This document shows positions 23,688 to 31,726 of a DNA stretch of 64,000 nucleotides, piece after piece. A program made the position numbers and the translations under genes. The notes below the pieces were generated by a model that saw only the letters and a list, made by a program, of their open reading frames with translations, did no database searches and was not told the DNA's origin. The DNA is from UBA5793 sp040255465 (lineage in GTDB: Bacteria; Planctomycetota; Phycisphaerae; Phycisphaerales; UBA5793). The stretch is taken from positions 620,001 through 684,000 of the forward strand of contig JBDZVA010000003.1 of NCBI GenBank assembly GCA_040255465.1. The letters run 5' to 3'. Position 1 is the first letter of the stretch. Every line of letters starts with the position of its first letter.

Positions 23688-24392
23688 ATGACGTTCAATC
23701 CGTTTTCTGGTTCTTTTGATCCCGCACACCCGGCTTCGAGCGACCCGCAGGTCGCCGCGGCGGCGATGCAGGCGTTGCCTCATCTGACCAATTCGGTCAA
23801 CTACCAGCGCACGCGCGAGATGACGATCGACGAACTGCTGCTCGAGAACCGCGTCGTGTTTCTCATCGGCGAGATCAACTACGGCAGCGCGGCGCGGGTG
23901 ATGATGCAGATGCTCTACCTGGATAACCAGAAAAAGGGCCAGGACATCAACCTCTACGTCAACAGCCACGGCGGCACCGTGGACGACACGCTGGCGATTT
24001 ACGACACCATGCAGTTCCTCTCGGCCGACGTGGCGACGTACTGCATCGGCCGGGCGTATTCGGGCGGATCGCTGATTCTCACGGCGGGGACGAAGGGCAA
24101 GCGGTTCATGCTGCCGCACGCCAAGGTGATGATCCACCAGCCGCTGGGCGGCGTGGGAGGCCAGGCCGAGGACATCAAGATCCAGGCCGAGCAGATCATC
24201 AAGAGCAAGCGAGCGCTGGCGGAGATCCTCGCCAAGCACACGGGCCAGACGGTCGAGACGGTGCTGGCCGACTCGGAGCGGGACAAGTACTTCACCGCCG
24301 ACGAAGCGAAGAGCTACGGGCTGGTCGATGAGGTGCTTGCCGTCGATCCGGCCGCCAAAGAGAAGATCAAGAAGGCCGCGTCGAATTCGTAG
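23688..24392 (+). CDS. clpP: ATP-dependent Clp protease proteolytic subunit ClpP, divergent paralogue
   Basis: A 234-residue ClpP, the serine peptidase chamber of Clp proteases. The catalytic triad is present: Ser125 in IGRAYSGGSL, His150 in MIHQPLGG and Asp195 in LADSERDKYF. The oxyanion loop reads NSHGG instead of the usual NSPGG, and the serine neighbourhood is YSGGS rather than ASMGA, so this is a divergent ClpP1-type subunit. ATG 23688 follows GGGGAGG with a spacing of about 10; upstream in-frame ATGs fall in the direct repeat. The second clpP follows 97 bases downstream; a mixed two-ring complex is likely. Confidence 0.92.
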   Translation: MTFNPFSGSFDPAHPASSDPQVAAAAMQALPHLTNSVNYQRTREMTIDELLLENRVVFLIGEINYGSAARVMMQMLYLDNQKKGQDINLYVNSHGGTVDDTLAIYDTMQFLSADVATYCIGRAYSGGSLILTAGTKGKRFMLPHAKVMIHQPLGGVGGQAEDIKIQAEQIIKSKRALAEILAKHTGQTVETVLADSERDKYFTADEAKSYGLVDEVLAVDPAAKEKIKKAASNS

Positions 24393-24489
24393 GGTTTGAT
24401 CGATCGACACCGGTCCTTCGCGGACAATTACAGCATCATCTGCGCGGCCCAAGCCTGATCGTGCGTCGCGCTCAATCAAGGATTTCATC

Positions 24490-25113
24490 ATGCCGAATCT
24501 CATTCCGATCGTCGTCGAACAATCCGGCCGCGGCGAGCGCGCTTACGACATCTATTCGCGTCTGCTCAAGGATCGCATCATCTTCCTCGGCGGAGGCGTC
24601 GATGACGACGAGGCGAACCTCATCGTCGCGCAGTTGCTCTTCCTGGCCAATGACGACCCCAAGTCGGACATCCAGTTCTACATCAACTCGCCGGGCGGCA
24701 GCGTCACGGCGGGTCTGGGCATTCTCGACACGATGAACTACATCCCCTGCGACGTGGCGACCTACTGCGTCGGGCAGGCGGCATCGATGGGCGCGGTCTT
24801 GCTGGCCGGCGGCGAGCCGGGCAAGCGCTACTGCCTGCCGTCGAGTCGCATCCTGCTCCATCAGCCGCTCATCGGCGGCGTGATGGAAGGACAGGCGACG
24901 GACCTCGAGATCGAGGCGCGCGAGATGCTGCGTCTGCGGGAGATGCTCTACAAGGGCCTGGCCAAGGCGACGGGCAAGAGTTTCGAGCAGATCGAAGCGG
25001 ACTGCGATCGCAACAAGTGGCTCAGCGCTGAAGAAGGCAAGCAGTACGGCCTGATCGACGCGGTGCTGAGTCGCGCGGAGATGATCGGAGCGGGGAAGAA
25101 GAAGGAAGACTGA
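24490..25113 (+). CDS. clpP: ATP-dependent Clp protease proteolytic subunit ClpP, canonical
   Basis: A 207-residue ClpP with canonical motifs: NSPGGSV, Ser99 in GQAASMGAVLLAGG, His124 in LLHQPLIGG and Asp171 in EADCDRNKW. The N-terminus MPNLIPIVVEQSGRGERAYDIYS is typical, and AAGGA precedes the ATG. It lies downstream of the divergent clpP in the same direction and the pair ends at an intrinsic terminator. No clpX follows in this window. Together they form the Clp peptidase that works with ClpX or ClpA/C. Confidence 0.96.
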   Translation: MPNLIPIVVEQSGRGERAYDIYSRLLKDRIIFLGGGVDDDEANLIVAQLLFLANDDPKSDIQFYINSPGGSVTAGLGILDTMNYIPCDVATYCVGQAASMGAVLLAGGEPGKRYCLPSSRILLHQPLIGGVMEGQATDLEIEAREMLRLREMLYKGLAKATGKSFEQIEADCDRNKWLSAEEGKQYGLIDAVLSRAEMIGAGKKKED

Positions 25114-25152
25114 GCGACTCCACGTCTCATCCCATATAAGGCTGAATCCACG

Positions 25153-25184
25153 GCCCCACGTCAGATGGCGTGGGGCTGTTGCTT
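25153..25184 (+). terminator. Terminator of the clpP pair
   Basis: Stem GCCCCACG (25153-25160), loop of 8, CGTGGGGC (25169-25176), then TGTTGCTTTT. Confidence 0.8.
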
Positions 25185-25250
25185 TTGGACACGCAAGACA
25201 CGGGCTCAGACACGTAGAATGCGCCGGGGCAACTGAAGGGAGTGGAGCGC

Positions 25251-25778
25251 ATGCGGCCCGGCCGGCTGGCATTGATCTACCGATCAGGTGCACTGTCACT
25301 CATGGCGGGCATCGTGTTCGGCTACTTGACGTTCTTCGTATCGCTCTTCGGCACATCCGTGCTGTGGTTTCTGTACGGTCCATCGAAACCCCCGGCGGCT
25401 GCATCAACACCAACACTGGCACTGACTTCGCTCCTCCTCGGTTTTGGCGTGTTCGGCGTGTTCCTGTGGCGGTGCCGCCGCCAGCGGCAGTTGCTTTTCC
25501 GCGAACTCTGGCCGCATCGGCTGGCAGTCTGTCCGACCTGTATCTATCCCCTCATGCGCCACAGGGAGCGCTGCAGCGAGTGCGGCCGGGAGATCAAGTG
25601 CTGCGAAGCGCAACAGTTCTGGGTTGGCGTGTTTTGGATGCCGATCGACGTCATGTGGCCGGAAGGGTGGGTCATTCGAAGGGCAGCACAGCGCCGGCGC
25701 AATCGCGGCTGGTCGAGACGACACTTCGGCCGTTGGTTCAAGTGGTATCGCCCGCGATCCCTGCTGCCGCTGCGCTGA
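25251..25778 (+). CDS. Small membrane protein with zinc ribbon
   Basis: A 175-residue protein with two membrane helices (about residues 11-40 and 57-75), followed by a cytoplasmic zinc ribbon CPTC-IYPLMRHRER-CSEC and a basic Trp/Arg-rich tail. It belongs to the same loose group of zinc-ribbon membrane proteins as those at 2823, 3785 and 21107. ATG 25251 is preferred; a GTG at 25242 directly abuts the AGGGAG sequence. Function unknown. It follows the clpP terminator and is an independent unit. Confidence 0.72.
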   Translation: MRPGRLALIYRSGALSLMAGIVFGYLTFFVSLFGTSVLWFLYGPSKPPAAASTPTLALTSLLLGFGVFGVFLWRCRRQRQLLFRELWPHRLAVCPTCIYPLMRHRERCSECGREIKCCEAQQFWVGVFWMPIDVMWPEGWVIRRAAQRRRNRGWSRRHFGRWFKWYRPRSLLPLR

Positions 25779-25817
25779 GCCCCGCGAGCCGGCTCGACCG
25801 ACTCGCCCCATCCACGA

Positions 25818-25823
25818 TATACT
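25818..25823 (+). promoter_or_regulatory. -10 box of a leaderless promoter
   Basis: TATACT ends 6 bases before the ATG of the small lipoprotein, so the mRNA would begin at or next to the start codon. The -35 region (about 25795-25800) is weak. Confidence 0.45.
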
Positions 25824-25829
25824 CTTCAC

Positions 25830-26084
25830 ATGGGACGGATGGCTCACGGCACTCAGACGGAGCGGAGCGGGCAGCGCAAGGCTGCGGCGATCTGTTCGGT
25901 CGTTGTGTGTGTCGCGATAACTTCGGCGCTGGGCGGCTGCACGAAACCCCTGTTTCCCGATAACACATACAGGACGCAATACGACCAGTACGACCGGCTG
26001 CGCGGGTCGTTTGTCGAGCCGCATCAGACGGACCTGTACGGCAAGCCGGTCCCCGCGCTGCGCCAGCGCCTGCGTCAGAACTGA
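25830..26084 (+). CDS. Small lipoprotein
   Basis: An 84-residue protein with a signal peptide ending in the lipobox LGG-Cys (Cys37) and a short mature part, TKPLFPDNTYRTQYDQYDRL, ending GKPVPALRQRLRQN. I recall similar tiny lipoproteins with the PLFP-x-RTQYxxYDRLRG pattern in Phycisphaerales, but the function is unknown. There is no Shine-Dalgarno, and the preceding TATACT box suggests a leaderless message. An ATG at 25842 is an alternative start. Confidence 0.75.
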   Translation: MGRMAHGTQTERSGQRKAAAICSVVVCVAITSALGGCTKPLFPDNTYRTQYDQYDRLRGSFVEPHQTDLYGKPVPALRQRLRQN

Positions 26085-26207
26085 TGCCTGACTGGTGAGC
26101 CGCGGTCCGCAACGCTGCGAACTCTTGCCCAGCCACCTAAAGCGGCATGACCTTGGGAGTTTTTCGGAAATTCACAAAGATTTTTCGTCAACGTCGACGA
26201 TAGTTCA

Positions 26208-26235
26208 TTGGCAGACCGGAATGGTGGGGTACACT
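26208..26235 (+). promoter_or_regulatory. Sigma-70-type promoter of the amidase gene
   Basis: TTGGCA (26208-26213), 16-base spacer, TACACT (26230-26235). The predicted start near 26242 leaves almost no leader before the ATG at 26246. Confidence 0.55.
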
Positions 26236-26245
26236 GATTGTGACC

Positions 26246-26908
26246 ATGATCCCAACGACTCGTTTCGACTTCGCTTCCCAGCCGCACCGCCGCGCGGTGA
26301 CGGTGTGGGGTGCGTTTGTAGCGACGATGACGGTTGTCGGGGGTCTGCTGCTGATCAGTGACCCGGCACCGGCGCCGCGGCTGAGTTCGAGCCGCCCCGC
26401 GCTGAGCGCCAATCTGGGTGTTCGGACGATCGGCACCGTGTTTGACACGGCGGTACCCGTCAAGAAAGAGCAGTGGCTTGAGATCATCATCCACGACTCG
26501 GGCAGCCAGCACGGCTCGGTGGAGAGCCTGGCCCGCGAGGCGCAGTCCGGCGGGCTCAAGGGGCTCGGTTACCACTTTGTGATCGGCAACGGCAACGGGA
26601 TGGGTGATGGCGAGTTGCACGTGGGCTATCGGTGGAACGAGCAGCTCGCGGGAGCACACATTGCCGGACCCAACGCCGCGTGGCACAACGTGCACAGCGT
26701 GTCGATCTGCCTGGTGGGCAACGGTCAGGCGGCCGAGTTCACCCCGCGGCAGATCCAGCGCCTTGTGGATCTCGTCCGAGGTCTGCAGGAAGAGCTCGAC
26801 ATCGATATCGAACACGTCCTGCTCAACTCTGCCCTGACCGGGCGACCCAGCCCGGGACGAAACTTCCCCGAACAGCGATTTCGGGACCAACTTCGTCTGA
26901 ACGGCTGA
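26246..26908 (+). CDS. N-acetylmuramoyl-L-alanine amidase-like (PGRP/Amidase_2) protein
   Basis: A 220-residue protein with an N-terminal membrane anchor (about residues 18-38) and an Amidase_2/PGRP domain (about 76-215) that would face the periplasm and cut or bind cell-wall peptides. Zinc-site residues: His83 in IIIHDSGS and His190 in DIDIEHVLL. The third ligand position, normally Cys or Asp before PG-x-x-FP, is Ser202 in PSPGRNFP, so full catalysis is uncertain. Motif GYHFVIGNGNG is intact. The GTG at 26240 is an alternative start. A cell-wall recycling or sensing role fits either way. Confidence 0.85.
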   Translation: MIPTTRFDFASQPHRRAVTVWGAFVATMTVVGGLLLISDPAPAPRLSSSRPALSANLGVRTIGTVFDTAVPVKKEQWLEIIIHDSGSQHGSVESLAREAQSGGLKGLGYHFVIGNGNGMGDGELHVGYRWNEQLAGAHIAGPNAAWHNVHSVSICLVGNGQAAEFTPRQIQRLVDLVRGLQEELDIDIEHVLLNSALTGRPSPGRNFPEQRFRDQLRLNG

Positions 26909-26929
26909 GATTCGGGCCGCGCATCCCCG

Positions 26930-26935
26930 TATAAT
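26930..26935 (+). promoter_or_regulatory. TATAAT box upstream of the kinase gene
   Basis: A perfect TATAAT at 26930-26935, 22 bases after the amidase stop codon, with no good -35. If used, the kinase message has a leader of about 170 bases (26942-27109) in which I see no other feature. Confidence 0.4.
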
Positions 26936-27109
26936 CGATTTCCTGGTGAGAAAGGCGGTCGCCCCGGCACAGGGTTCACGCCTCCGACATGTTTGTATCA
27001 AGTTGTGCCCAGATGGGGCCGATCCCAAGGGATAGGCGTCGAAGTGACAGTGCCGGTATGCTTGACCGGGAAAGCAGAACGGCGTTAATGCCCCCAGCAG
27101 GGTTGAGAC

Positions 27110-28012
27110 GTGAACCAATCAGCGGTACAGCGAGAGTACACTGTGGCGCCCGGTACAGAGATAGCAGGTTTTCGCGTCCTCAAGGAACTTGGCACCGGTG
27201 CCGCGTCCTTCCTCTACCTCGTGCAGGACCCGCGCTCGAAGCAGATCTGGGCCCTCAAGCACGTCCGCAAAGAGACTGAAAAAGACCAGCGCTTCCTCGA
27301 TCAGACCGAGATCGAGTACTCTGTCGGCACGCAACTGAACCACCCGCACATCCGCCATGTCGAGCGACTCATCAAGAACCGCCGCGTCCTTCGCGTGACG
27401 GAGATGTTCCTGCTGCTCGAACTGGTCGACGGCATTCCGCTGGACAAGCAGCCCCCCACCACGTTCCTCGAAGCCGCCGATGTCTTCACTCAGGTCGCCG
27501 ACGGCCTGCTGTACATGCACGGCCGCGGCTTTGTCCATGCGGACATGAAGCCCAACAACGTGATCGTGACCGAAGCGGGCAAGGCCAAGGTAATCGACCT
27601 CGGCCAGTCGTGCGCGGTGGGCACGATCAAAGAGCGCATCCAGGGCACGATGGACTACATCGCGCCCGAGCAGGTGCATCGCCGGGCTATCACGCCGTCG
27701 ACGGACGTCTATAACCTCGGCGCCACGATGTACTGGTGCGTGACGGGCCAGCACATCCCCACCGCGATGACCGACCGCACGGGCTTTGGCGTGGCCAAGG
27801 ATGACCACCAGATCGACCGGCCGATTCCGCCCATCGAGATCAAGCCGAACATCACTCAGGAGTTCAGCGATCTCATTCTCGAATGCGTCGATCCTGATCC
27901 GGAGCGCCGGCCGAGCATGGAGACAGTCCGGAATCGACTTCAGGTGATTCACCTGCGACTCGAGAGCGCCGAGCGCCGGGCCAACGGACTGCCTCCCGAG
28001 ACTGCGAGCTGA
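27110..28012 (+). CDS. Serine/threonine protein kinase
   Basis: A 300-residue Hanks-type kinase with no transmembrane segment, so it is probably cytoplasmic. Subdomains in order: Gly-rich loop LGTGAASFLY (28-35), ATP Lys50 in WALKHV, catalytic loop HADMKPNN (143-150, with Asp145, Lys147 and Asn150), metal-binding DLG (163-165, in place of DFG), APE at IAPEQV and the distal Arg in ERRPSM. All catalytic residues are present. It starts at GTG 27110 with only a weak ribosome site. It is monocistronic and has no sensor domain, so its input is unknown. Confidence 0.92.
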   Translation: MNQSAVQREYTVAPGTEIAGFRVLKELGTGAASFLYLVQDPRSKQIWALKHVRKETEKDQRFLDQTEIEYSVGTQLNHPHIRHVERLIKNRRVLRVTEMFLLLELVDGIPLDKQPPTTFLEAADVFTQVADGLLYMHGRGFVHADMKPNNVIVTEAGKAKVIDLGQSCAVGTIKERIQGTMDYIAPEQVHRRAITPSTDVYNLGATMYWCVTGQHIPTAMTDRTGFGVAKDDHQIDRPIPPIEIKPNITQEFSDLILECVDPDPERRPSMETVRNRLQVIHLRLESAERRANGLPPETAS

Positions 28013-28045
28013 GTCGGTTCCTCGCGGTTGGACACCGAATCATAC

Positions 28046-28079
28046 AAAAAAGAGAGCGACGCCTCTTCGGGCGCCGCTC
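28046..28079 (-). terminator. Intrinsic terminator of the PEP-CTERM gene
   Basis: On the minus strand, stem GAGCGGCGCC and GGCGTCGCTC (28070-28079 with 28054-28063, one G-T pair, loop of 6), followed by TCTTTTTTG. It sits between the convergent kinase and PEP-CTERM genes. Confidence 0.88.
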
Positions 28080-28105
28080 GATGGGTTTTCTGAACTGTTG
28101 GTCGC

Positions 28106-28852
28106 TCAACTCTGGCGACGACGGCGGCGCATCGCCAGTCCGCCGAGGCCGAGCAGGACCATCGATCCCGGCGCGGGGATAAGATCGCCCTTGAAGCGAA
28201 TGCGGTCGATGTAGAGCGCTTCGGAACTGGAGTTGCTCTCGAGTTCGAAGTGGAGTTGAGCGGTGCTGTAGCCATCGAGGCTGATCTGGCTGGTGATCCA
28301 CGCGCCCTCGATGCCGAGGTCGTCGATATCCGAACCGGTCGTGTTGATGAGATCGAGTTCGGTGCTGCCGTCGACGGTGACCCAGATGCGGAAGTAGTCG
28401 TCCTGCTCCCAGCCGGTTTCCTGGGCGAAGAAGTCGATGCAGACGGAGAGGTTCATGTAGCCGGCGAGGCTGACGGTGTCGAAGGTGGTCGTCATCAGGC
28501 CGTCGGAGTCGGAGATCTGAAAGCCCTGCAGGCCGTCGGTGTAGGCGCCGACGACGCCGACAAAGTCGGTGGTGCCGACGAAGTCGCCATCGGTGAGGCC
28601 GACGTCGTTGCGTGTGTTCCTGTAGTAGGAGGTGAAGCCGAGTTCGCCGCCGCTGGAGGTCCAGTTGACGTACGGCTCGCCGGGGTTGTCGAGCAGCGCG
28701 TGGTCAATGCCGGCGTCCAGCGTGTCGACGTATTGTACAGTGAAGACCGGCGGCTCTTCAAAACTGGTGTAGGCGATGACGTCGGCGGATGCGGCGGCAG
28801 CCACGACGCCGAGCCCGAGCAGAACGAGTGAAATGTTGATGGCGCGATTCAT
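28106..28852 (-). CDS. PEP-CTERM sorting domain secreted protein
   Basis: A 248-residue exported protein. ATG 28852 begins MNRAINISLVLLGLGVVAAA, a signal peptide, with GGAGG about 13 bases upstream. The mature part is a beta-sandwich (jelly-roll-like) with IAYTSFEEPP near the start and LHFELESNSSSEALYIDRIR near the end. It ends IPAPGSMVLLGLGGLAMRRRRR, the PEP-CTERM signal: Pro-x-Pro, membrane helix and Arg cluster. It would be processed by an exosortase/archaeosortase and exported to the surface or matrix. No exosortase is in the window. Confidence 0.9.
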   Translation of the reverse strand: MNRAINISLVLLGLGVVAAAASADVIAYTSFEEPPVFTVQYVDTLDAGIDHALLDNPGEPYVNWTSSGGELGFTSYYRNTRNDVGLTDGDFVGTTDFVGVVGAYTDGLQGFQISDSDGLMTTTFDTVSLAGYMNLSVCIDFFAQETGWEQDDYFRIWVTVDGSTELDLINTTGSDIDDLGIEGAWITSQISLDGYSTAQLHFELESNSSSEALYIDRIRFKGDLIPAPGSMVLLGLGGLAMRRRRRQS

Positions 28853-29020
28853 GATCTTTCTCTTTCCTCCCTTTGGTTGAATGCGGAACGAAGCAGGGCC
28901 AGCCTTCCGGCCACGTCGGAAGCCGACTCTGACACTCTTGGCGCGCCGAGCGACGCTCGCCATTCAATCGTGCGTTTTTTGCGCGAATTGAGAACTTGCC
29001 CTGTTTCACAGGCGGGTGTG

Positions 29021-29062
29021 GAGATCGAGACGATCTCGACGCGACGCATGCGTCGCCGCTCA
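29021..29062. repeat. Palindromic GCGACGCATGCGTCGC copy with adjacent hairpin
   Basis: The perfect 16-base palindrome is at 29041-29056 and is followed by CGCTCAA, as in the copies near 5 kb. It is preceded by another hairpin, GAGATCG-AGA-CGATCTC (29021-29037). It lies 27 bases after the HAF-gene stop codon on that gene's strand. Confidence 0.85.
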
Positions 29063-29088
29063 ACGTTAGTTGTCGGCGCTGACGGTCA

Positions 29089-30456
29089 TCAATCGAATCG
29101 ATGGACGACGAGTTGGCTGATGGCGCATTCGTTCTGCACCACGGCCTGGAAGAGGATGGTCTGGCCGCGTGCGATGAGGGGGACGGGTCGGGTGATGGTC
29201 GCGACGCCTTGCTGGTTGGCGACCGCCGTGCCGATGATGGTGGGGTTATCGAGTTGCAGCGCGTTCTGCTGGAGGTCGCAGCCGGGGATGCGCGTCCCGC
29301 CGCCGTGGCGGGAGTAAAGGAAGGTGACGCGAGCGCCGGGGGTGACGCCGGTGACGCGCAGGCCGTTTGTGGTTCCAGCGCGGCCCGGTTGCGGACCCTG
29401 CAAGGTCATCGTGGGAAGTACGGGTGTGAGCAGAAGAGCCCAGTGGTCGTCGTTGTAGCTCGCCGTGACCGGGATCTGGCCCGCGTCGTTGATACTCGTT
29501 GTTCGTTCCATGATCCAGTCGCGGAGCAGAAAGGGCGGCACGAGATCGTCGAGCAGGATCATCGGCTCGCCGGGATTGAGCACGAATGCATGCGAATCGA
29601 GAACGTTGCCGTTGTCGCCCACGATCTGGCCGACTTCGTTGATGGCGCGCGCGACGCTTCTGGGGCCGATCGTGAGAGTGTGGATGTCCTCGAGCTCCTC
29701 ATTCACCCACCTTGTCGCGTGGAACTCGCCGCTGGATACTCTGGAGTACCCAACGATGACGCCTGAGTCGTTTATGGCGTAGGCAGCGCTGTCCAAGTTG
29801 CTCAGCGCCCCCAGTTCGGTCACTTGGCCGCTCTGCCAGAGCAGCGCCTTCAGCACACCATCAACTCCGTATCCGTTTCCGACAATGTCCCCGACGTTGT
29901 TGATGCCGAACGCCGCGCGTCCATCCCAATCCGGATGAGGCGCCGGCAGCACCCGCATCTGACCGTTTTCCCACAGGTACGCCTTCGGTCGACTGCTCTG
30001 CATCTCATACTCGGATTCGCCAACGACCTGTCCGGCGTCGTTCATCTCATATGCCACACTCGTCTCGCCGCCGAGGGTGCCAAGGTCGATGATCTGTCCA
30101 CGGCGCCAGACGACAGCGCGTCGGTCAAGGATGCTTCCGTTCGGATCGAACCCGGCCCAGCCTGCGATATCGCCCACTTCATTGATGCACGCGGCGCCAG
30201 CGTAGTTTCCTCCGAGCGTGCCAAGATCGACGATTCCGCCGCTATGAGGCCAGAACGAGGCATGGAAGTACCGCGGGTCAAACCCGGCGCCGCCCACTAC
30301 GTTACCTGCCGCGTCGATTCCACCCGGTGCGTCGAACTGGTAGGCGCCCCCGAAGTCCGGGAGTTCGAAGACCGCGTAGCGATACTCCTGTGCCCGCGAC
30401 TCGTACCCGAGTAATGCGGCCGCCGCAATCACGATCAGGCTCAGGCTTCGACGCAT
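29089..30456 (-). CDS. HAF-repeat secreted protein
   Basis: A 455-residue exported protein. ATG 30456 sits 5 bases after AAGGAG; the adjacent ATG at 30459 is too close. The signal peptide LSLIVIAAAALLGYESRAQ is followed by at least five HAF-type repeats: DLGTLGGNYAGAACINEVGD, DLGTLGGETSVAYEMNDAGQ, ELGALSNLDSAAYAINDSG and two shorter ones with IN-x-x-G-x-IVG. Such repeats form a beta-propeller-like surface protein. The C-terminal ~110 residues (GARVTFLYSRHGG, RIPGCDLQQNALQL, QAVVQNECAISQLVV) resemble the C-terminal domain of the two secreted proteins at 15-17 kb. Function unknown. Confidence 0.85.
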   Translation of the reverse strand: MRRSLSLIVIAAAALLGYESRAQEYRYAVFELPDFGGAYQFDAPGGIDAAGNVVGGAGFDPRYFHASFWPHSGGIVDLGTLGGNYAGAACINEVGDIAGWAGFDPNGSILDRRAVVWRRGQIIDLGTLGGETSVAYEMNDAGQVVGESEYEMQSSRPKAYLWENGQMRVLPAPHPDWDGRAAFGINNVGDIVGNGYGVDGVLKALLWQSGQVTELGALSNLDSAAYAINDSGVIVGYSRVSSGEFHATRWVNEELEDIHTLTIGPRSVARAINEVGQIVGDNGNVLDSHAFVLNPGEPMILLDDLVPPFLLRDWIMERTTSINDAGQIPVTASYNDDHWALLLTPVLPTMTLQGPQPGRAGTTNGLRVTGVTPGARVTFLYSRHGGGTRIPGCDLQQNALQLDNPTIIGTAVANQQGVATITRPVPLIARGQTILFQAVVQNECAISQLVVHRFD

Positions 30457-30482
30457 CATCACTCCTTCTTCCCCACCCCACC

Positions 30483-30511
30483 AACATACCAGACAACCCG
30501 CCGAAGTGCAA
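30483..30511 (-). promoter_or_regulatory. Sigma-70-type promoter of the HAF-repeat gene
   Basis: On the minus strand TTGCAC (plus 30506-30511), 17-base spacer, TATGTT (plus 30483-30488). The leader would be short, about 20 bases. Confidence 0.6.
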
Positions 30512-30589
30512 GCGAATCTCGGGGAAACTTGCGGAATCCGCCGCGGGCTGAAGGCCATCGTCGCAATTGGCGAAACACCGGATACGACC

Positions 30590-30613
30590 ACCGCCGGCAC
30601 TGAGGCCGGCGGT
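30590..30613. terminator. Hairpin downstream of the multihaem operon
   Basis: ACCGCCGG (30590-30597), loop of 8, CCGGCGGT (30606-30613), about 70 bases beyond the stop codon of the last operon gene. No T tract follows on either strand, so its role as terminator is tentative. Confidence 0.45.
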
Positions 30614-30681
30614 TGCGGGAGGAAAGATGAACTGGTGCGACCCGACCCGACCGTCAGCGCGGCGGGCCCGTCGGTGCGGCG

Positions 30682-31683
30682 CTACGGGCGCTCGTCGAGG
30701 AGGCGCTGGAGCGCCTGGCGGTAGTGCTCCATGGCTTTGTCGGCCTGGCCCTTCTTCTCATACACGAGGCCAAGGTAATAGTGCGTGCGGGCGGGGTCGG
30801 TGTTGAGCACGAGCGATTCGCTCAGGGTTTTTTCGGCGTCGTCGAGTTTACCGTCGTGATAGAGCAGGATGCCGCGCTGCAACTTGGCGCGGCGGCTGGC
30901 GGGTTCGGCCTTTTGCACTTCTTCGACAAGTGCCTTCGCCTCGTCGAAGCGTTCCGCTGCAATGCACAGCGAGGCCAGATCGAGGCGCGCTTCCACGTCC
31001 GTCGGATCGACTTCCAGCGCCGAGCGCAGTTCGCGCTCGGCTTGCTCGCGCAGTCCCTTTTCGCGAAGCAGGCCGGCGGCGGCGCGGTGGCGCGCTGCGC
31101 GATCGGAGGGAGTGTCGTGGTGGAAGCCCCTGGCGGTGAGATGCTCTTCCAGTTGTTTGTCATCGAGCATGCCCAGCGCGTGGCGGGCGTAGGCGTCGAG
31201 CATGTGGACGTAGTCGGGCTTGTAGCCGGCAATGACATGAGCGAGGCGCCCCTTGGCGTCAACGACGATGGTGGTGGGCAGAACGATGATGCCGAGCTTG
31301 CCGTAGAGCACGCGCTCGAAGTCGAGCCCCATCGGGCCGTGAATGCCGGCGCCGTCGCGGAAGTCGCGGAACCAGCTCGTCTGCACGACGTCGGCGGTAA
31401 CGTACTGCACTTCGAGATCATCGCGCTTGAGGTCGGCAAACATCTGCTGCGACTCGACCATGACCTTGGTCGAACTGACCTGCTGGGCGGCGACGTAGAC
31501 GAGCACGAGGGCGCGCTGGCGCGTCGACGGGTTGTCGACGGGCGTGTCGCCGATCGACTTGAGCGAGTAGGTGGGGATCGGCTGGCCGATTTTGACGACG
31601 CGAAGTTCATCACCCAGCGCCGCCGCCGTGAGCCCGAGCGCGAGCGTCGGAATCAGCAGAGTGGTCCAGCGTGTGGTTCTCAT
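30682..31683 (-). CDS. Exported thioredoxin-like (TlpA) protein with TPR tail, no CXXC
   Basis: A 333-residue protein, last gene of the multihaem operon. ATG 31683 begins a signal peptide (TLLIPTLALGLTAAALGD) with AGGGG upstream. Residues ~25-165 are a redoxin/TlpA fold: ALVLVYVAAQQVSSTKVMVES at the active-site position, then GLDFERVLYGKLGIIVLPTT with the cis-Pro. The CXXC pair is replaced by QQVSS, so no dithiol chemistry is expected. The rest is at least three TPR units (AERELRSALEVDPTDVEARL, KTLSESLVLNTDPARTHYYL). The other TlpA-TPR gene of the operon has the same architecture. A scaffold or assembly role for the cytochromes is plausible. Confidence 0.82.
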   Translation of the reverse strand: MRTTRWTTLLIPTLALGLTAAALGDELRVVKIGQPIPTYSLKSIGDTPVDNPSTRQRALVLVYVAAQQVSSTKVMVESQQMFADLKRDDLEVQYVTADVVQTSWFRDFRDGAGIHGPMGLDFERVLYGKLGIIVLPTTIVVDAKGRLAHVIAGYKPDYVHMLDAYARHALGMLDDKQLEEHLTARGFHHDTPSDRAARHRAAAGLLREKGLREQAERELRSALEVDPTDVEARLDLASLCIAAERFDEAKALVEEVQKAEPASRRAKLQRGILLYHDGKLDDAEKTLSESLVLNTDPARTHYYLGLVYEKKGQADKAMEHYRQALQRLLDERP

Positions 31684-31726
31684 GGCATGCCCCTTGTCCG
31701 CGGCGAGTGGTGCCGGCGCCGCGCTG

